Shown: positions 1-7,539 of the stretch, one piece after another
Numbering within the stretch: the first letter of the stretch is position 1
How the letters are laid out: the number at the start of each line of letters is the position of its first letter
Assembly (NCBI RefSeq): GCF_002836415.1
Contig: NZ_PJBP01000171.1
Coordinates: forward strand, 1 to 64,000
From: Psychromonas sp. MB-3u-54
GTDB taxonomy: Bacteria; Pseudomonadota; Gammaproteobacteria; Enterobacterales; Psychromonadaceae
Reading direction: 5' to 3'
DNA: 64,000 nucleotides
Program-made: the position numbers and the translations under genes
Notes under the pieces: model-generated
The model's input: only the letters and a program-made list of their open reading frames with translations
Databases searched by the model: none
Told to the model about the DNA's origin: nothing

Positions 1-1
1 G

Positions 2-715
2 TTTCAAATTGCGGTGTTAAGAAAGCCGATAGCAAATTTACAGCGGGTTATATTGGGTTTTTTCTACGTCATTTTAGGACTGACTCTATTTTTGTTGGGC
101 TTAGAGTTAGCACTTTTTCCCTTGGGTGAAACCATGGCGAAGCAGTTGACCGCACCAGAATTTCTTTACTCTTTTAAAGATGACATCACAGAGTCCTTAG
201 GCTGGATTGATTATTATTGGGTGTATCTGTTCGCATTTGCTATCGGATTTAGCACTACTATTGCAGAGCCTGCATTAATTGCCGTTGCGATAAAAGCCAA
301 TCAGGTTTCAGGTGGCGCGATCAGGGTTAATGGTTTGCGCATTGCCGTAGCGTTAGGTGTCGCGATTGGAATTTCATTAGGGAGCTACAGGATAGTGGTG
401 GGTGACCCTATTCATTATTACATTATGGCTGGTTATACGGTGGTTATTATACAAACGAATTTTGCGCCAAAAGAGATAATCGCACTTGCCTATGATTCTG
501 GTGGTGTTACAACATCGACGGTGACAGTGCCATTGGTCACCGCATTAGGCTTGGGCCTCGCTTCCCAAGTGCCGGGAAGAAATCCGGTTATTGATGGCTT
601 TGGATTGGTCGCATTTGCCAGTCTGTTTCCCATCATTTCAGTAATGGCATATGCTCAAATTACTCAATGGCTAAATTCAAGAGCATCTTCTAAGGAGAAT
701 GATAATGCGCTTTAA
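2..715 (+). CDS. DUF1538 family membrane protein, 5' end outside the window
   Basis: Hydrophobic protein of the DUF1538 family, an uncharacterised group of predicted inner-membrane permease-like proteins. The reading frame is open from the first base of the window and the residues before the first GTG (position 14) still fit the family, so the true start lies upstream. Several membrane segments are visible: near residues 10-30, 65-85, 105-125 and 185-215 counted from the GTG. A glycine/threonine-rich stretch (DSGGVTTSTVTVP) lies in the C-terminal half. The stop overlaps the start region of the PII-like gene by 11 bases, so the two are translationally coupled. The transported substrate, if any, is unknown. 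Confidence 0.8.
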   Translation, partial: FQIAVLRKPIANLQRVILGFFYVILGLTLFLLGLELALFPLGETMAKQLTAPEFLYSFKDDITESLGWIDYYWVYLFAFAIGFSTTIAEPALIAVAIKANQVSGGAIRVNGLRIAVALGVAIGISLGSYRIVVGDPIHYYIMAGYTVVIIQTNFAPKEIIALAYDSGGVTTSTVTVPLVTALGLGLASQVPGRNPVIDGFGLVAFASLFPIISVMAYAQITQWLNSRASSKENDNAL

Positions 716-1055
716 ACTAATAATTGCCTTTGTAGAAGATACAAGGACTGATGCTGTCTTAGATGCGGCGCGCAAAGCAGGAGCGACTGGCGCAACGGTC
801 ATTAATAATGCGAGAGGAGAAGGGGTCATTCAAAAAACCACTTTTTTTGGCCTGACGTTAGACGTTCAAAAAGACGTTTTATTATTTGTAGTTGAAGAGC
901 ACCTGTCGCGGGAAATATTAGAAACAATTAACCGGGTTGGTGAGTTTGATCTGCAGTCGGGGCAGGGCATTGCGATTCAAATAGATATTGAAGATGCCGT
1001 CGGTGTTGCCCATCAGATAGATACATTAACTAAGGCAGTAGAGGACGAGCTATGA
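705..1055 (+). CDS. PII-like regulatory protein (P-II family)
   Basis: Small ferredoxin-fold protein of the PII superfamily, about 116 residues, the usual size. The segment NNARGEGVIQKTTFFGLTL corresponds to the T-loop region, but the canonical GlnB/GlnK uridylylated tyrosine context is absent, so it is probably not a classical nitrogen PII protein. I chose ATG 705 over ATG 699 because the AAGGAG ribosome site lies only two or three bases before 699 but seven or eight before 705. It overlaps the DUF1538 gene by 11 bases and the CBS gene by 4. Inference: it binds a small effector and gates the DUF1538 membrane partner. Confidence 0.82.
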   Translation: MRFKLIIAFVEDTRTDAVLDAARKAGATGATVINNARGEGVIQKTTFFGLTLDVQKDVLLFVVEEHLSREILETINRVGEFDLQSGQGIAIQIDIEDAVGVAHQIDTLTKAVEDEL

Positions 1056-1456
1056 ACCAGAAAAAGGTTGTTAGAGTGCGAGACGTGATGGTCAATGCCT
1101 ATGTGATGATTGACGGTATTGCTACGGTGAAAGAAGCCATTCGACTGGCCCGGGAAAATGTTGTAAAAGTGTTAGTGGTGAATAAACGCCACGATGATGA
1201 TGAATACGGTATCGTTTTGATGAATGATATTGCTAAGAAAATTCTGGCACAGAACCGCTCTGTTGAGCGCAGTAATATTTATGAAATTATGACCAAACCC
1301 GCACTATCTGTTGCCCCTGATATGAATGTTAAATACTGCGCGCGTTTATTTGAGCGATTTGGTATCAGTCGTGCGCCGGTCATTGAAAATGGCAAAATTG
1401 TTGGCATAGTCAGTTATAATAATATTGTGCTGAACGGTATGGCGTTGGAGGAGTAA
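1052..1456 (+). CDS. CBS-domain pair protein
   Basis: Soluble protein of 134 residues with two CBS motifs, roughly residues 8-65 (RVRDVMVNAYVMIDGIATVK) and 75-132 (YEIMTKPALSVAPDMNVKYC). CBS pairs bind adenine nucleotides and regulate partner proteins. The ATGA overlap with the PII-like gene places it third in a DUF1538/PII/CBS operon. It may be the second nucleotide sensor of the same membrane system; this is inference from context. No terminator with a U-tract follows; the next bases hold a transposase relic on the other strand. Confidence 0.85.
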   Translation: MNQKKVVRVRDVMVNAYVMIDGIATVKEAIRLARENVVKVLVVNKRHDDDEYGIVLMNDIAKKILAQNRSVERSNIYEIMTKPALSVAPDMNVKYCARLFERFGISRAPVIENGKIVGIVSYNNIVLNGMALEE

Positions 1457-1479
1457 AACAATAAAAGGAATAAAATCTC

Positions 1480-1655
1480 GAGACTAAATCCAGTATCCTA
1501 ACAGGATCGTTAAATTTTCCTGCAACACAGTCCTTTAACGAATGCTCTTTAATCAAGTTCAATAATGAGCGTCTGATGGTGGCTAAATTTGTTGCGCCGT
1601 CTTCCGTATAAATTTTGGATTCCTCTTCTCTAAAGCTCACATCTATGTCTGCCAA
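1480..1655 (-). pseudogene. Transposase C-terminal relic (ISAs1/IS4-like)
   Basis: The minus strand encodes a fragment with DVSFREEESKIYTEDGATN followed by LATIRRSLLNLIKEHSLK, the pattern at the C-terminus of DDE transposases of the ISAs1/IS4 type (fully visible: NLATIRR...LNLIKE). No DDE catalytic residues and no terminal inverted repeats are recognisable, and the frame runs on into the CBS gene on the opposite strand. It is a decayed remnant. The family assignment rests only on this motif. Confidence 0.5.
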
Positions 1656-1704
1656 TAGTGTCTATACTGAAGATGGGCGTGCTGAATCATAAAGGAGAGA
1701 TATT

Positions 1705-2154
1705 ATGTCAAAGACGTTGGTAATGGTAACAAATGCAAGTGCTGCACGGGTTTTTAGCTACCTAGCGCACGAAGAGTTTAGTTTACTTAAAGAGTTTAGC
1801 CATCCAGAAAGTCGTCAGAAAGGAGTAGATTTGGTCAGTGACCGTCCCGGGCAAGGCAATGCAAAGGGGGGACACGGTGCACTTGTTCCGCCTAATAACC
1901 CCAAGCAAATTGAAGCCGAACGTTTTGCGCATGAACTGGCGAGCTGGTTAGACGATCAACGTAAGCAAAATAGTTGTAATCAGATAATGTTGGTCGCGGA
2001 CCCAAGTTTTTTAGGGCTTCTGAATAAATCTCTTAATAATCAAACTGCGCAGTTAGTTTTTAAATCTCTGAACAAAGACTATTCAAAGGTCGTTCCACGT
2101 GATCTTCCTGAAATGTTGGGGCTTATCGCGCCTAAGAAAGATCCGCTTCGTTAG
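1705..2154 (+). CDS. Host-attachment-family protein
   Basis: Protein of 149 residues matching the family named 'protein required for attachment to host cells' (first studied in plant-associated bacteria; a baeRF/eRF1-like fold has been proposed). Recognisable features are the N-terminal TLVMVTNASAARVF strand, the central SRQKGVDLVSDRPGQ and the C-terminal DYSKVVPRDLPEML. The start follows a good ribosome site (AAAGGAGAGATATT ATG). It stands alone between a transposase relic and a minus-strand operon. Its role in a free-living marine bacterium is unknown and the family name should not be read as a function. Confidence 0.8.
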   Translation: MSKTLVMVTNASAARVFSYLAHEEFSLLKEFSHPESRQKGVDLVSDRPGQGNAKGGHGALVPPNNPKQIEAERFAHELASWLDDQRKQNSCNQIMLVADPSFLGLLNKSLNNQTAQLVFKSLNKDYSKVVPRDLPEMLGLIAPKKDPLR

Positions 2155-2186
2155 TTAATGCCTGTACTGAGAGGCTCGGCATAGTC

Positions 2187-2221
2187 GCCCTGAAGCCGAT
2201 TTCAGTTATTAGCTTCGGGGC
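2187..2221 (+). terminator. Hairpin after the host-attachment gene
   Basis: Inverted repeat GCCCTGAAGC / GCTTCGGGGC with one mismatch around a 15-base loop, about 30 bases after the stop. It lacks a following U-tract, so termination efficiency is doubtful. The rest of 2222-2436 shows nothing I can identify. Confidence 0.35.
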
Positions 2222-2436
2222 AAATATAACTTAATTTAAATAATGGCTGTTATCATGCTCTTTTGCCTGACTAGACTTATTGATAACACGATTATCTTCC
2301 TAGCAGATATATCTAATGCAGTTTTTCCAGCTGCTTTAGCTAAATAGGATTGATTGCTTATTGACTCTTTTGCGCAGGATATAAAGACCCGATTAACAAT
2401 AAATTATGTGCTGCCAAAATCTGTTAGATGAAAAGG

Positions 2437-2964
2437 TTATTTAGACTGCTTGTCCCGTTGTCCGGTGATCATTTGTTTAATTAAATTAACCGGACCAAAT
2501 TTGCTGAACAAGACGACCGCCGACACATGAAAAACAACCAGCATCATCGTAGTGTTTGCTATTAATTCATGTATCTCCTCAAGCCAATCTTCCCCCCAGA
2601 ATGCATCTAACCCCATCATCCAACCCGAGATACCGGAGCTTAACAGGCAAAACAATAATGCGAAGACCATTAACCCTCCGATAGGATTATGACCCTTCGA
2701 GACTTCAAACTGTTTTGATTTTAGCAAATGTAAATGATGCTTAATGCCGCTAGGCGTTGGTAAAAAGTTTTTAAAACGCGCATTTTTAGAGCCAACAAAC
2801 CCCCATAGTATACGGATTGCTAAGGCCGCTAAAATATAATATCCAGCCCAGCGATGGTTTGTATCACCTTCTTCAAAAACCAGGAAGTTGAGCAGAAACA
2901 TGGCTGCTACTGTCCAATGAAAAAAACGAATGAGGGGATCCCAAATCATTGATTGTACTTTCAT
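2437..2964 (-). CDS. Cytochrome b561-type membrane protein
   Basis: Inner-membrane diheme cytochrome b of the b561/Ni-Fe-hydrogenase type, 175 residues with four predicted membrane helices (about 14-30, 40-56, 95-115, 137-155). Candidate heme-ligating histidines sit in RFFHWTVA, TNHRWAGY, WLEEIHELI and LVVFHVSA, the spacing usual for the family. It probably moves electrons across the membrane. It follows the PepSY gene after 15 bases, so the two form an operon. This pair lies divergent from a two-component system that is the likely regulator. Physiological partner unknown. Confidence 0.85.
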   Translation of the reverse strand: MKVQSMIWDPLIRFFHWTVAAMFLLNFLVFEEGDTNHRWAGYYILAALAIRILWGFVGSKNARFKNFLPTPSGIKHHLHLLKSKQFEVSKGHNPIGGLMVFALLFCLLSSGISGWMMGLDAFWGEDWLEEIHELIANTTMMLVVFHVSAVVLFSKFGPVNLIKQMITGQRDKQSK

Positions 2965-2979
2965 AGCAGCCCCTTTTTA

Positions 2980-3252
2980 TTAGTCGTCGATTTCTTGTTT
3001 AAAAATTTCAGCGGTTTCTGGGTGGAAATATATTTCTACTCTTTGTTGTTTTTGGTTATAACCGTATAGTTCATAACATCCGTGAGATGACTCTTTGAAT
3101 TTTTTTATTTCATAACCCTGATCAAGCAGATTTTGTTCGAATTGATCTTTTGGAATCCAGTTAGACTTATCATCTCCTTCTGTACATGTTGGACCTGCCA
3201 TTGCGCCCGTTGAAGCAGCTATCATTACCGTTGCAAGTAGAAACTTTCTCAT
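2980..3252 (-). CDS. Exported PepSY-domain protein
   Basis: A 90-residue protein with a clear signal peptide (MRKFLLATVMIAASTGAMAG, cleavage likely after AMA) followed by one PepSY-like domain. In that domain GYEIKKFKESSHGCYELYGY and EIYFHPETAEI fit the family pattern. Two cysteines (in GPTCTEGD and SHGCYE) may form a periplasmic disulfide. PepSY proteins often sit beside b561 cytochromes and OmpR-type two-component systems, as here. Start ATG at 3252 has the ribosome site GGAGAAAAAA. It is the first gene of a two-gene operon with the cytochrome. Confidence 0.85.
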   Translation of the reverse strand: MRKFLLATVMIAASTGAMAGPTCTEGDDKSNWIPKDQFEQNLLDQGYEIKKFKESSHGCYELYGYNQKQQRVEIYFHPETAEIFKQEIDD

Positions 3253-3298
3253 TTTTTTCTCCAGTATTTATATTTAATAGAATCGTGCTTTACGACGA

Positions 3299-3383
3299 TT
3301 TTTACTTTATAAAATAAATTATTACTAATGACTTCACTTTGTTACGCTTTTTACTTTATAAGATAAATCTTACGAATGACTTA
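3299..3383. repeat. Two degenerate ~49-bp direct repeats in the divergent promoter region
   Basis: The stretch TTTTTACTTTATA followed by an A/T-rich run and ACGAATGACTT-like sequence occurs at 3299 and again at 3348, a 49-base offset. These copies lie between the PepSY gene and the two-component system. They may be binding sites for the adjacent OmpR-type regulator, but no experimentally known consensus is matched here. The period is close to that of the 48-bp units that follow. Confidence 0.45.
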
Positions 3384-3401
3384 AGAGGAAATAAATTAAA
3401 G

Positions 3402-3689
3402 GGAGGAACCGAGTAATAAATGAGGGCATTGAATGATTTTTGGCTCAAAGAAGGAACCGAGTAATAAATGAGGGCATTGAATGATTTTCAGCTCAAAGAA
3501 GGAACCGAGTAATAAATGAGGACATTGAATGATTTTCAGCTCAAAGAAGGAACCGAGTAATAAATGAGGGCATTGAATGATTTTCAGCTCAAAGAAGGAA
3601 CCGAGTAATAAATGAGGGCATTGAATGATTTTCGGCTCAAAGAAGGAACCGAATAATAAATGAGGGCATTGAATGATTTCCCGCTCAAG
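3402..3689 (+). repeat. Six tandem 48-bp units, each spelling a 14-residue peptide and double stop
   Basis: Six head-to-tail units start at 3402, 3450, 3498, 3546, 3594 and 3642 with no spacers. Each carries AAGGAACCGAGTAATAA followed by ATG. Because 48 is 16 codons, units 1-5 read ATG + 13 codons + TAA TAA, giving MRALNDFxLKEGTE, with position 8 W, Q, Q, Q, R in turn. Each stop pair abuts the next ATG. Most differences fall in codon 8. The GGA upstream of each ATG is a possible but distant ribosome site. The block could be a plain minisatellite, since a multiple of three has a one-in-three chance. The last unit opens into the longer frame listed separately. Confidence 0.9.
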
Positions 3690-3740
3690 AAGAAAATTGT
3701 AATATACTTGAGCATTCTAAAAACGGAGTCGTTTGCTTAA
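3660..3740 (+). CDS. Possible 26-residue small protein from the last 48-bp unit
   Basis: The sixth unit lacks the stop pair and continues as MRALNDFPLKKKIVIYLSIL plus KTESFA, ending at TAA 3738-3740. The second half is moderately hydrophobic (IVIYLSIL) after three lysines, so a short membrane-associated peptide is conceivable. The spacing from the upstream GGA is about 12 bases, longer than ideal. It ends 39 bases before the response-regulator start and could be a leader peptide. No homologue recognised; the coding status is uncertain. Confidence 0.3.
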   Translation: MRALNDFPLKKKIVIYLSILKTESFA

Positions 3741-3779
3741 CCGCTTGCAGCAAAATGGAATGAAAGGAATAGATGAATA

Positions 3780-4436
3780 ATGCGCATTTTATTAGTTGAA
3801 GATGATGTTATGTTAGGTGAATCCATGGTGGTTTCATTAAGCCGTCATGGATACACAGTCGATTGGCTGCAATTGGGTGCGGCGGTCGAGATGACCTTAA
3901 GAACTGAAAATTTCACGGCGATAATATTAGATTTAACACTGCCGGATGTCGACGGTTTAGATATCCTTAGTCAAGTCAGGAAGGCGGGACATAAACTGCC
4001 AATCTTAATTTTAACTGCGCGAGATGATATCGATGATCGCGTTAAAGGTCTTGATGGCGGGGCAGATGATTATTTGCTGAAACCCTTTGCTTTACAAGAA
4101 CTGCTTGCCCGTTTGCGGGTTATTGTCAGAAGGGTATCGGGTTATGCTGAATCAAATATTGAATTGCATGGTCTGGTTATCTCTTTGGCAAAAAACACGG
4201 TTGAGTATCATGGTGCTGCCATAAAATTAACCAATACTGAATTTAAATTGCTGACTACTTTAATAATAAAATCAGGTCGAGTATTAAGTAAAGAGTATTT
4301 ACAGCAGACTTTGTACGGCTGGGACGAGATGGCGAGTGATAACGCGATTGAAGTCTATATATATAATTTGCGTAAAAAGATTGATAATCAATTAATTAAA
4401 AATATCAGAGGGGTTGGGTACATCATTGAAAAATAA
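3780..4436 (+). CDS. OmpR-family response regulator
   Basis: A 218-residue two-component response regulator. The receiver domain (1-115) has the acidic pair in VEDD (residues 7-8), the phospho-acceptor Asp51 (ILDLTLPD) and Lys101 (LLKPFA). The winged-helix DNA-binding domain (about 125-218) ends in the typical NLRKKI...IRGVGYII. The best resemblance is to the QseB/PmrA branch. It is preceded by the 48-bp repeat array and followed by the sensor kinase. The end of this gene has been copied twice downstream in 130-bp units. The likely target is the divergent PepSY/cytochrome operon; this is inferred from position only. Confidence 0.92.
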   Translation: MRILLVEDDVMLGESMVVSLSRHGYTVDWLQLGAAVEMTLRTENFTAIILDLTLPDVDGLDILSQVRKAGHKLPILILTARDDIDDRVKGLDGGADDYLLKPFALQELLARLRVIVRRVSGYAESNIELHGLVISLAKNTVEYHGAAIKLTNTEFKLLTTLIIKSGRVLSKEYLQQTLYGWDEMASDNAIEVYIYNLRKKIDNQLIKNIRGVGYIIEK

Positions 4437-4551
4437 TATTCCGACAGCAATCTCCATTCAAAAACGATTAATAGTATCTGAAGTTTATATACATAATTTG
4501 CGTAAGAAGATTAATAATCAATTAATTAAAAATATCAGAGGGGTTGGGTAG
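4426..4551 (+). pseudogene. Chimeric relic: kinase N-terminus fused to regulator C-terminus, unit 1
   Basis: TTG at 4426, the kinase start position in unit 1, opens a frame that reads the kinase N-terminus (LKNNIPTAISIQKRL) and then passes into the regulator tail of unit 2 (SEVYIHNLRKKINNQ). A TAG at 4549-4551 stands where unit 1 has the TAC codon of VGYII. It is a by-product of the 130-bp duplication. It may still be translated through coupling to the regulator stop and could relay ribosomes to the next unit. Confidence 0.45.
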
Positions 4552-4555
4552 ATCA

Positions 4556-4696
4556 TTGAAAAATAATATTCCGACAGCAATCTCCATTCAAAAACGATTG
4601 ATAGTATCAGAAGTTTATATACATAATTTGCGTAAGAAGATTAATAATCAATTAATTAAAAATATCAGAGAGGTTGGGTACATCATTGAAAAATAA
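4556..4696 (+). pseudogene. Chimeric relic: kinase N-terminus fused to regulator C-terminus, unit 2
   Basis: TTG at 4556 starts a 46-codon frame. It joins the kinase N-terminus to a complete regulator tail (NNQLIKNIREVGYIIEK) and ends at TAA 4694-4696, overlapping the real kinase start (TTG 4686) by 11 bases. This reproduces the native regulator/kinase overlap. If translation reaches it, it could preserve coupling to the kinase. No function is expected for the 46-residue product itself. Confidence 0.45.
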
Positions 4697-6134
4697 TATT
4701 CCGACAGCAATCTCCATTCAAAAACGATTGATTGCATCAACGGTCAGCATTGCAACCCTGTTAATTTTTACCTCATGGATTCTTGTCTTTCATGAAACTA
4801 AAAATGAAGTCGATGAGGTTTATGATGCACGCTTGGGACAATTGGCTAAAATTCTGGCGCTCAGTATGCCGAGTGTGATGGATTTGGCACCTTCTGCCCG
4901 GTATAAAATCTATGCGGATTGGTCGGGCGTTATTAGTGATGTTGATAACGATAAAATGGATTCATTTCCCAGTGTGGAAAACCCGGATGACCAAAATTTA
5001 TTTTTTCAATTTTATACCGATGGTCATATGGTATTTAAATCCCCCGGGGCGCCTGAACCGCTCAATATCGGCGATCGGTATTCCGGTACCGTTAACCTGA
5101 ATAATCAACGGTGGCACTATTTTCAATTAAAAATTCCTTCACGGGTAAATCCTAACGCCTATGTGGTGGTTGCTGAAAAACAGTCAGTCAGAGATGAGGT
5201 TGTCAACGAAATTGCTTTATCAACCAGTCTACCGCAACTTTTATTAATTCCTATTCTGGCACTTATATTATTCTTTTTAATTAAAAAGTTTTTACGCCCC
5301 GTTAATGAATTACGCTTAGCTGTATCGCAGTGTGATGTTAATAAATTAGAATCCATAAAAATAGATCACCCGGCCGTTGAACTTGAACCTCTGATCGATC
5401 AACTTAACTACCTGTTAAGTGAATTAAATAATGCTCAAGAGAGAGAACGTCGATTTACCCGTACTGCGGCTCATGAATTAAAAACACCGTTGGCCGTGTT
5501 AAGATTAAATATTGAAAATGCATTGGCAAGTGAGGATCAAGCATCACAGGCTTATGCGCTTAACAACATAGTGCGAGGCGTTGATAGAACCGACCGATTA
5601 ATTCAACAATTGTTGATGCACTCCCGCATTGAAGCTAAACAACGCCACGTTTTCAAAAATATCAATATCGCGTCATTAATTCGGGAGGTTATTGCTTTAT
5701 TGGCGCCTTTAGCGTTAAAGAATCATCAAGATATTTCATATAGCGGACCTGACGAATATATTATTCAGGGAGAGACTATGTTTCTCTCTATTTTATTTAG
5801 CAATTTAATCGATAATGCGATTCGTTATTCTGGTGAAAATAGTGAGATAAAAATAATCTTAAGCGTTGATCAATCTGAATCCCAGCACAATACAGTCAAA
5901 GTACTTGTTCAGGATAATGGACCGCCAATACCGGCGGCCGTAAGAGACAAAATATTTGAAAAATTCTTTCGGGCACACAGCGAAAAGGGCGATGGTGCAG
6001 GGCTTGGAATGGCGATAGCGGCCGAGGCTGCCAAGTTACACGGGGCTTCAATAAGTTTGTTACCCTATGATCAAACGTTACTTAATCGTTTTTGTTTTAC
6101 TATGAGTTGCGAAAATAAAAAATGCTTGTCTTAG
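4686..6134 (+). CDS. Sensor histidine kinase
   Basis: Membrane sensor kinase of about 482 residues that partners the response regulator. Membrane segments lie near residues 16-34 and 184-200, with a periplasmic sensor domain between them. A short linker leads to the HisKA box with His263 (TAAHELKTPLAVL), then N-box (NLIDNAIRYS), G1 (VQDNGPPIP), F-box (KFFRAH) and G2 (GDGAGLGMAI). I chose TTG 4686 because the same codon overlapped the regulator stop in the ancestral unit; TTG 4674 in the same frame would add four residues from regulator-derived sequence. Translation now depends on whatever survives of coupling through the duplicated units. Confidence 0.88.
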   Translation: MKNNIPTAISIQKRLIASTVSIATLLIFTSWILVFHETKNEVDEVYDARLGQLAKILALSMPSVMDLAPSARYKIYADWSGVISDVDNDKMDSFPSVENPDDQNLFFQFYTDGHMVFKSPGAPEPLNIGDRYSGTVNLNNQRWHYFQLKIPSRVNPNAYVVVAEKQSVRDEVVNEIALSTSLPQLLLIPILALILFFLIKKFLRPVNELRLAVSQCDVNKLESIKIDHPAVELEPLIDQLNYLLSELNNAQERERRFTRTAAHELKTPLAVLRLNIENALASEDQASQAYALNNIVRGVDRTDRLIQQLLMHSRIEAKQRHVFKNINIASLIREVIALLAPLALKNHQDISYSGPDEYIIQGETMFLSILFSNLIDNAIRYSGENSEIKIILSVDQSESQHNTVKVLVQDNGPPIPAAVRDKIFEKFFRAHSEKGDGAGLGMAIAAEAAKLHGASISLLPYDQTLLNRFCFTMSCENKKCLS

Positions 6135-6236
6135 AAAGTAGTTTCTGAAGATGTTTACAAAAAAGCACAACAGATCTTTTATTTGCTGTCACTTTGAGCC
6201 TCTAAAAACAATTTATTGTTGTTTGGGAAAATTTTT

Positions 6237-7184
6237 ATGGAGATAAACTTGTCTAATCAACGTACTTTCTGGCTTGCCTTTTTCGGATTAGTGCTTACCA
6301 ATCTGTTTTGGGCTCTCAATGCAACCTTAGCCCGGGGGTATATTGATCAGGTTGCGCCTATTGCGCTGAATCTATTTCGCTGGCTAGGGGCTTTTGTACT
6401 GCTTACTCCCTTTGCGCTGCGCGGCACCATAAAAAATTGGCCTATAATTCGCCCTAAGCTGCTGCCTTTGACGGGACTTGCGATATTAAGCGTGACTTTT
6501 TATAATAGCCTGCTCTATCTTTCGGCTAATTTTACCACTGCTGTTAATATAACCCTGATCAATACCTTAATACCTGTAGTGACATTATTAATTGCCTGGC
6601 GAGTATTAGGCAACCGCCCCCGATTGATGCAGCTGCTAGGCGTCTCAGTGTCGATAATAGGTGTCCTGTTGATTCTAACCCAGGGACAACTGTTGCGATT
6701 ACTGACCCTTAGTCTCAGTCAGGGTGACTTATTGATGTTAGCAGCGGTAAGCTGTTGGTCGTTGTTTACTGTCTTGTTGAAAAAACTGTCTATTAACCTG
6801 TCTCCCATTATCGTTCTTTACGTTTTAATCATTCTGGGTTTACCCTTTTTGCTTTTTGCCTACGGGATTGAAGCGCTGTTTTTCAGATTCTACTTACCCT
6901 CTTTATCCCACCTGGGATTGTTCGCTTATTTGTGGTTTTTTCCTTCGATTTGTGCTTATATTTTTTGGACCTATGGAGTGCATCATCTCGGTGCTGAAGC
7001 GGCTTCATTATCAATCACCTTAATGCCGCTGTTTGGTGCAATATTGGCTATTACATTTTTAGGCGAATCAATATATTGGTTTCATATCGCAGGCGGTATC
7101 TGTTCTCTTTTCGGCATGCTTCTGGCGTTAGTTTCACCACAAAGATTCACCAGAAAGTTTTACCAAAAAGGTTCAGCTGGTTAA
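6237..7184 (+). CDS. EamA-family (DMT) membrane transporter
   Basis: A protein of about 315 residues with ten predicted membrane helices, built of two EamA repeats (about 12-140 and 160-295). Family signatures are FWALNATLARGYIDQVAP in the first half and GVHHLGAEAASLSITLMPLF in the second. Members export amino acids or other metabolites; the substrate cannot be told here. ATG 6237 is preferred over TTG 6216 because it is a better start codon and the repeat begins soon after. Monocistronic: 100 bases separate it from the kinase gene. Confidence 0.85.
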   Translation: MEINLSNQRTFWLAFFGLVLTNLFWALNATLARGYIDQVAPIALNLFRWLGAFVLLTPFALRGTIKNWPIIRPKLLPLTGLAILSVTFYNSLLYLSANFTTAVNITLINTLIPVVTLLIAWRVLGNRPRLMQLLGVSVSIIGVLLILTQGQLLRLLTLSLSQGDLLMLAAVSCWSLFTVLLKKLSINLSPIIVLYVLIILGLPFLLFAYGIEALFFRFYLPSLSHLGLFAYLWFFPSICAYIFWTYGVHHLGAEAASLSITLMPLFGAILAITFLGESIYWFHIAGGICSLFGMLLALVSPQRFTRKFYQKGSAG

Positions 7185-7342
7185 AGATTGAAGCGAGTGA
7201 GTCAAATCTATTTTTAATTTGTCCTGCGCAACGTCGAGGATCAACCTTATTAAGGGATTGAAATCTGGCAATGTAGGGACTGTTCATCTTTTACCGTTAA
7301 AAGTGATCGGCCAAGATGGACAGAAAAGGTGAATAGAAAATG

Positions 7343-7406
7343 CATCAGTGGCATCAATGGATGATTAATTTAAGCATCAGTGGCATCAATGGATGATTAA
7401 TTTAAG
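7343..7406 (+). repeat. Perfect 32-bp tandem duplication
   Basis: CATCAGTGGCATCAATGGAT and the 12 bases after it occur twice head to tail, at 7343 and 7375, with no mismatch. The duplication is recent and shifts the frame of a small open frame that begins at ATG 7340. A related 25-base string (CAGTGGCATCAAGGGTTGATT) occurs near 50402, so this may derive from a dispersed element. Confidence 0.85.
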
Positions 7407-7539
7407 CTTTGTATTGATTGATGATTTCACTTTAAAACTGATTTTTCCTCTTCTGATGTCACTGAGCATACTATTGGCCTGTTCAATCTTATTAAAATGC
7501 CATTCCGGTGACGCTGTTAACTTCTTTATTACTGCTTGA
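7393..7539 (+). pseudogene. Small hydrophobic open frame, possibly a broken gene
   Basis: If the 32-bp duplication is removed, ATG 7340 opens MHQWHQWMINLSFVLIDDFT and continues through LKLIFPLLMSLSILLACSIL to a stop at 7539, a peptide with one clear membrane segment. The present sequence keeps only the part from ATG 7393 in frame (48 codons). No homologue recognised. The remaining intergenic sequence to 7920 shows no other gene. Confidence 0.25.

Larger units (their letters stand above)
4350..4739 (+). repeat. Three tandem 130-bp units at the regulator/kinase junction
   Basis: Units begin at 4350, 4480 and 4610. Each contains the last ~29 codons of the regulator gene and the first ~17 codons of the kinase gene. 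Unit 1 holds the real end of the regulator and unit 3 the real start of the kinase; the middle copy and the flanking halves are surplus. Units 2 and 3 share changes absent from unit 1 (for example ATACATAATTTG against ATATATAATTTG), consistent with duplication followed by a second copying. Since 130 is not divisible by three, the two reading frames alternate across units. Confidence 0.93.

Noticed and set aside
3402-3689. CRISPR array
   Set aside because: The 48-bp units are head to tail with no spacers between them, and no cas genes are present.
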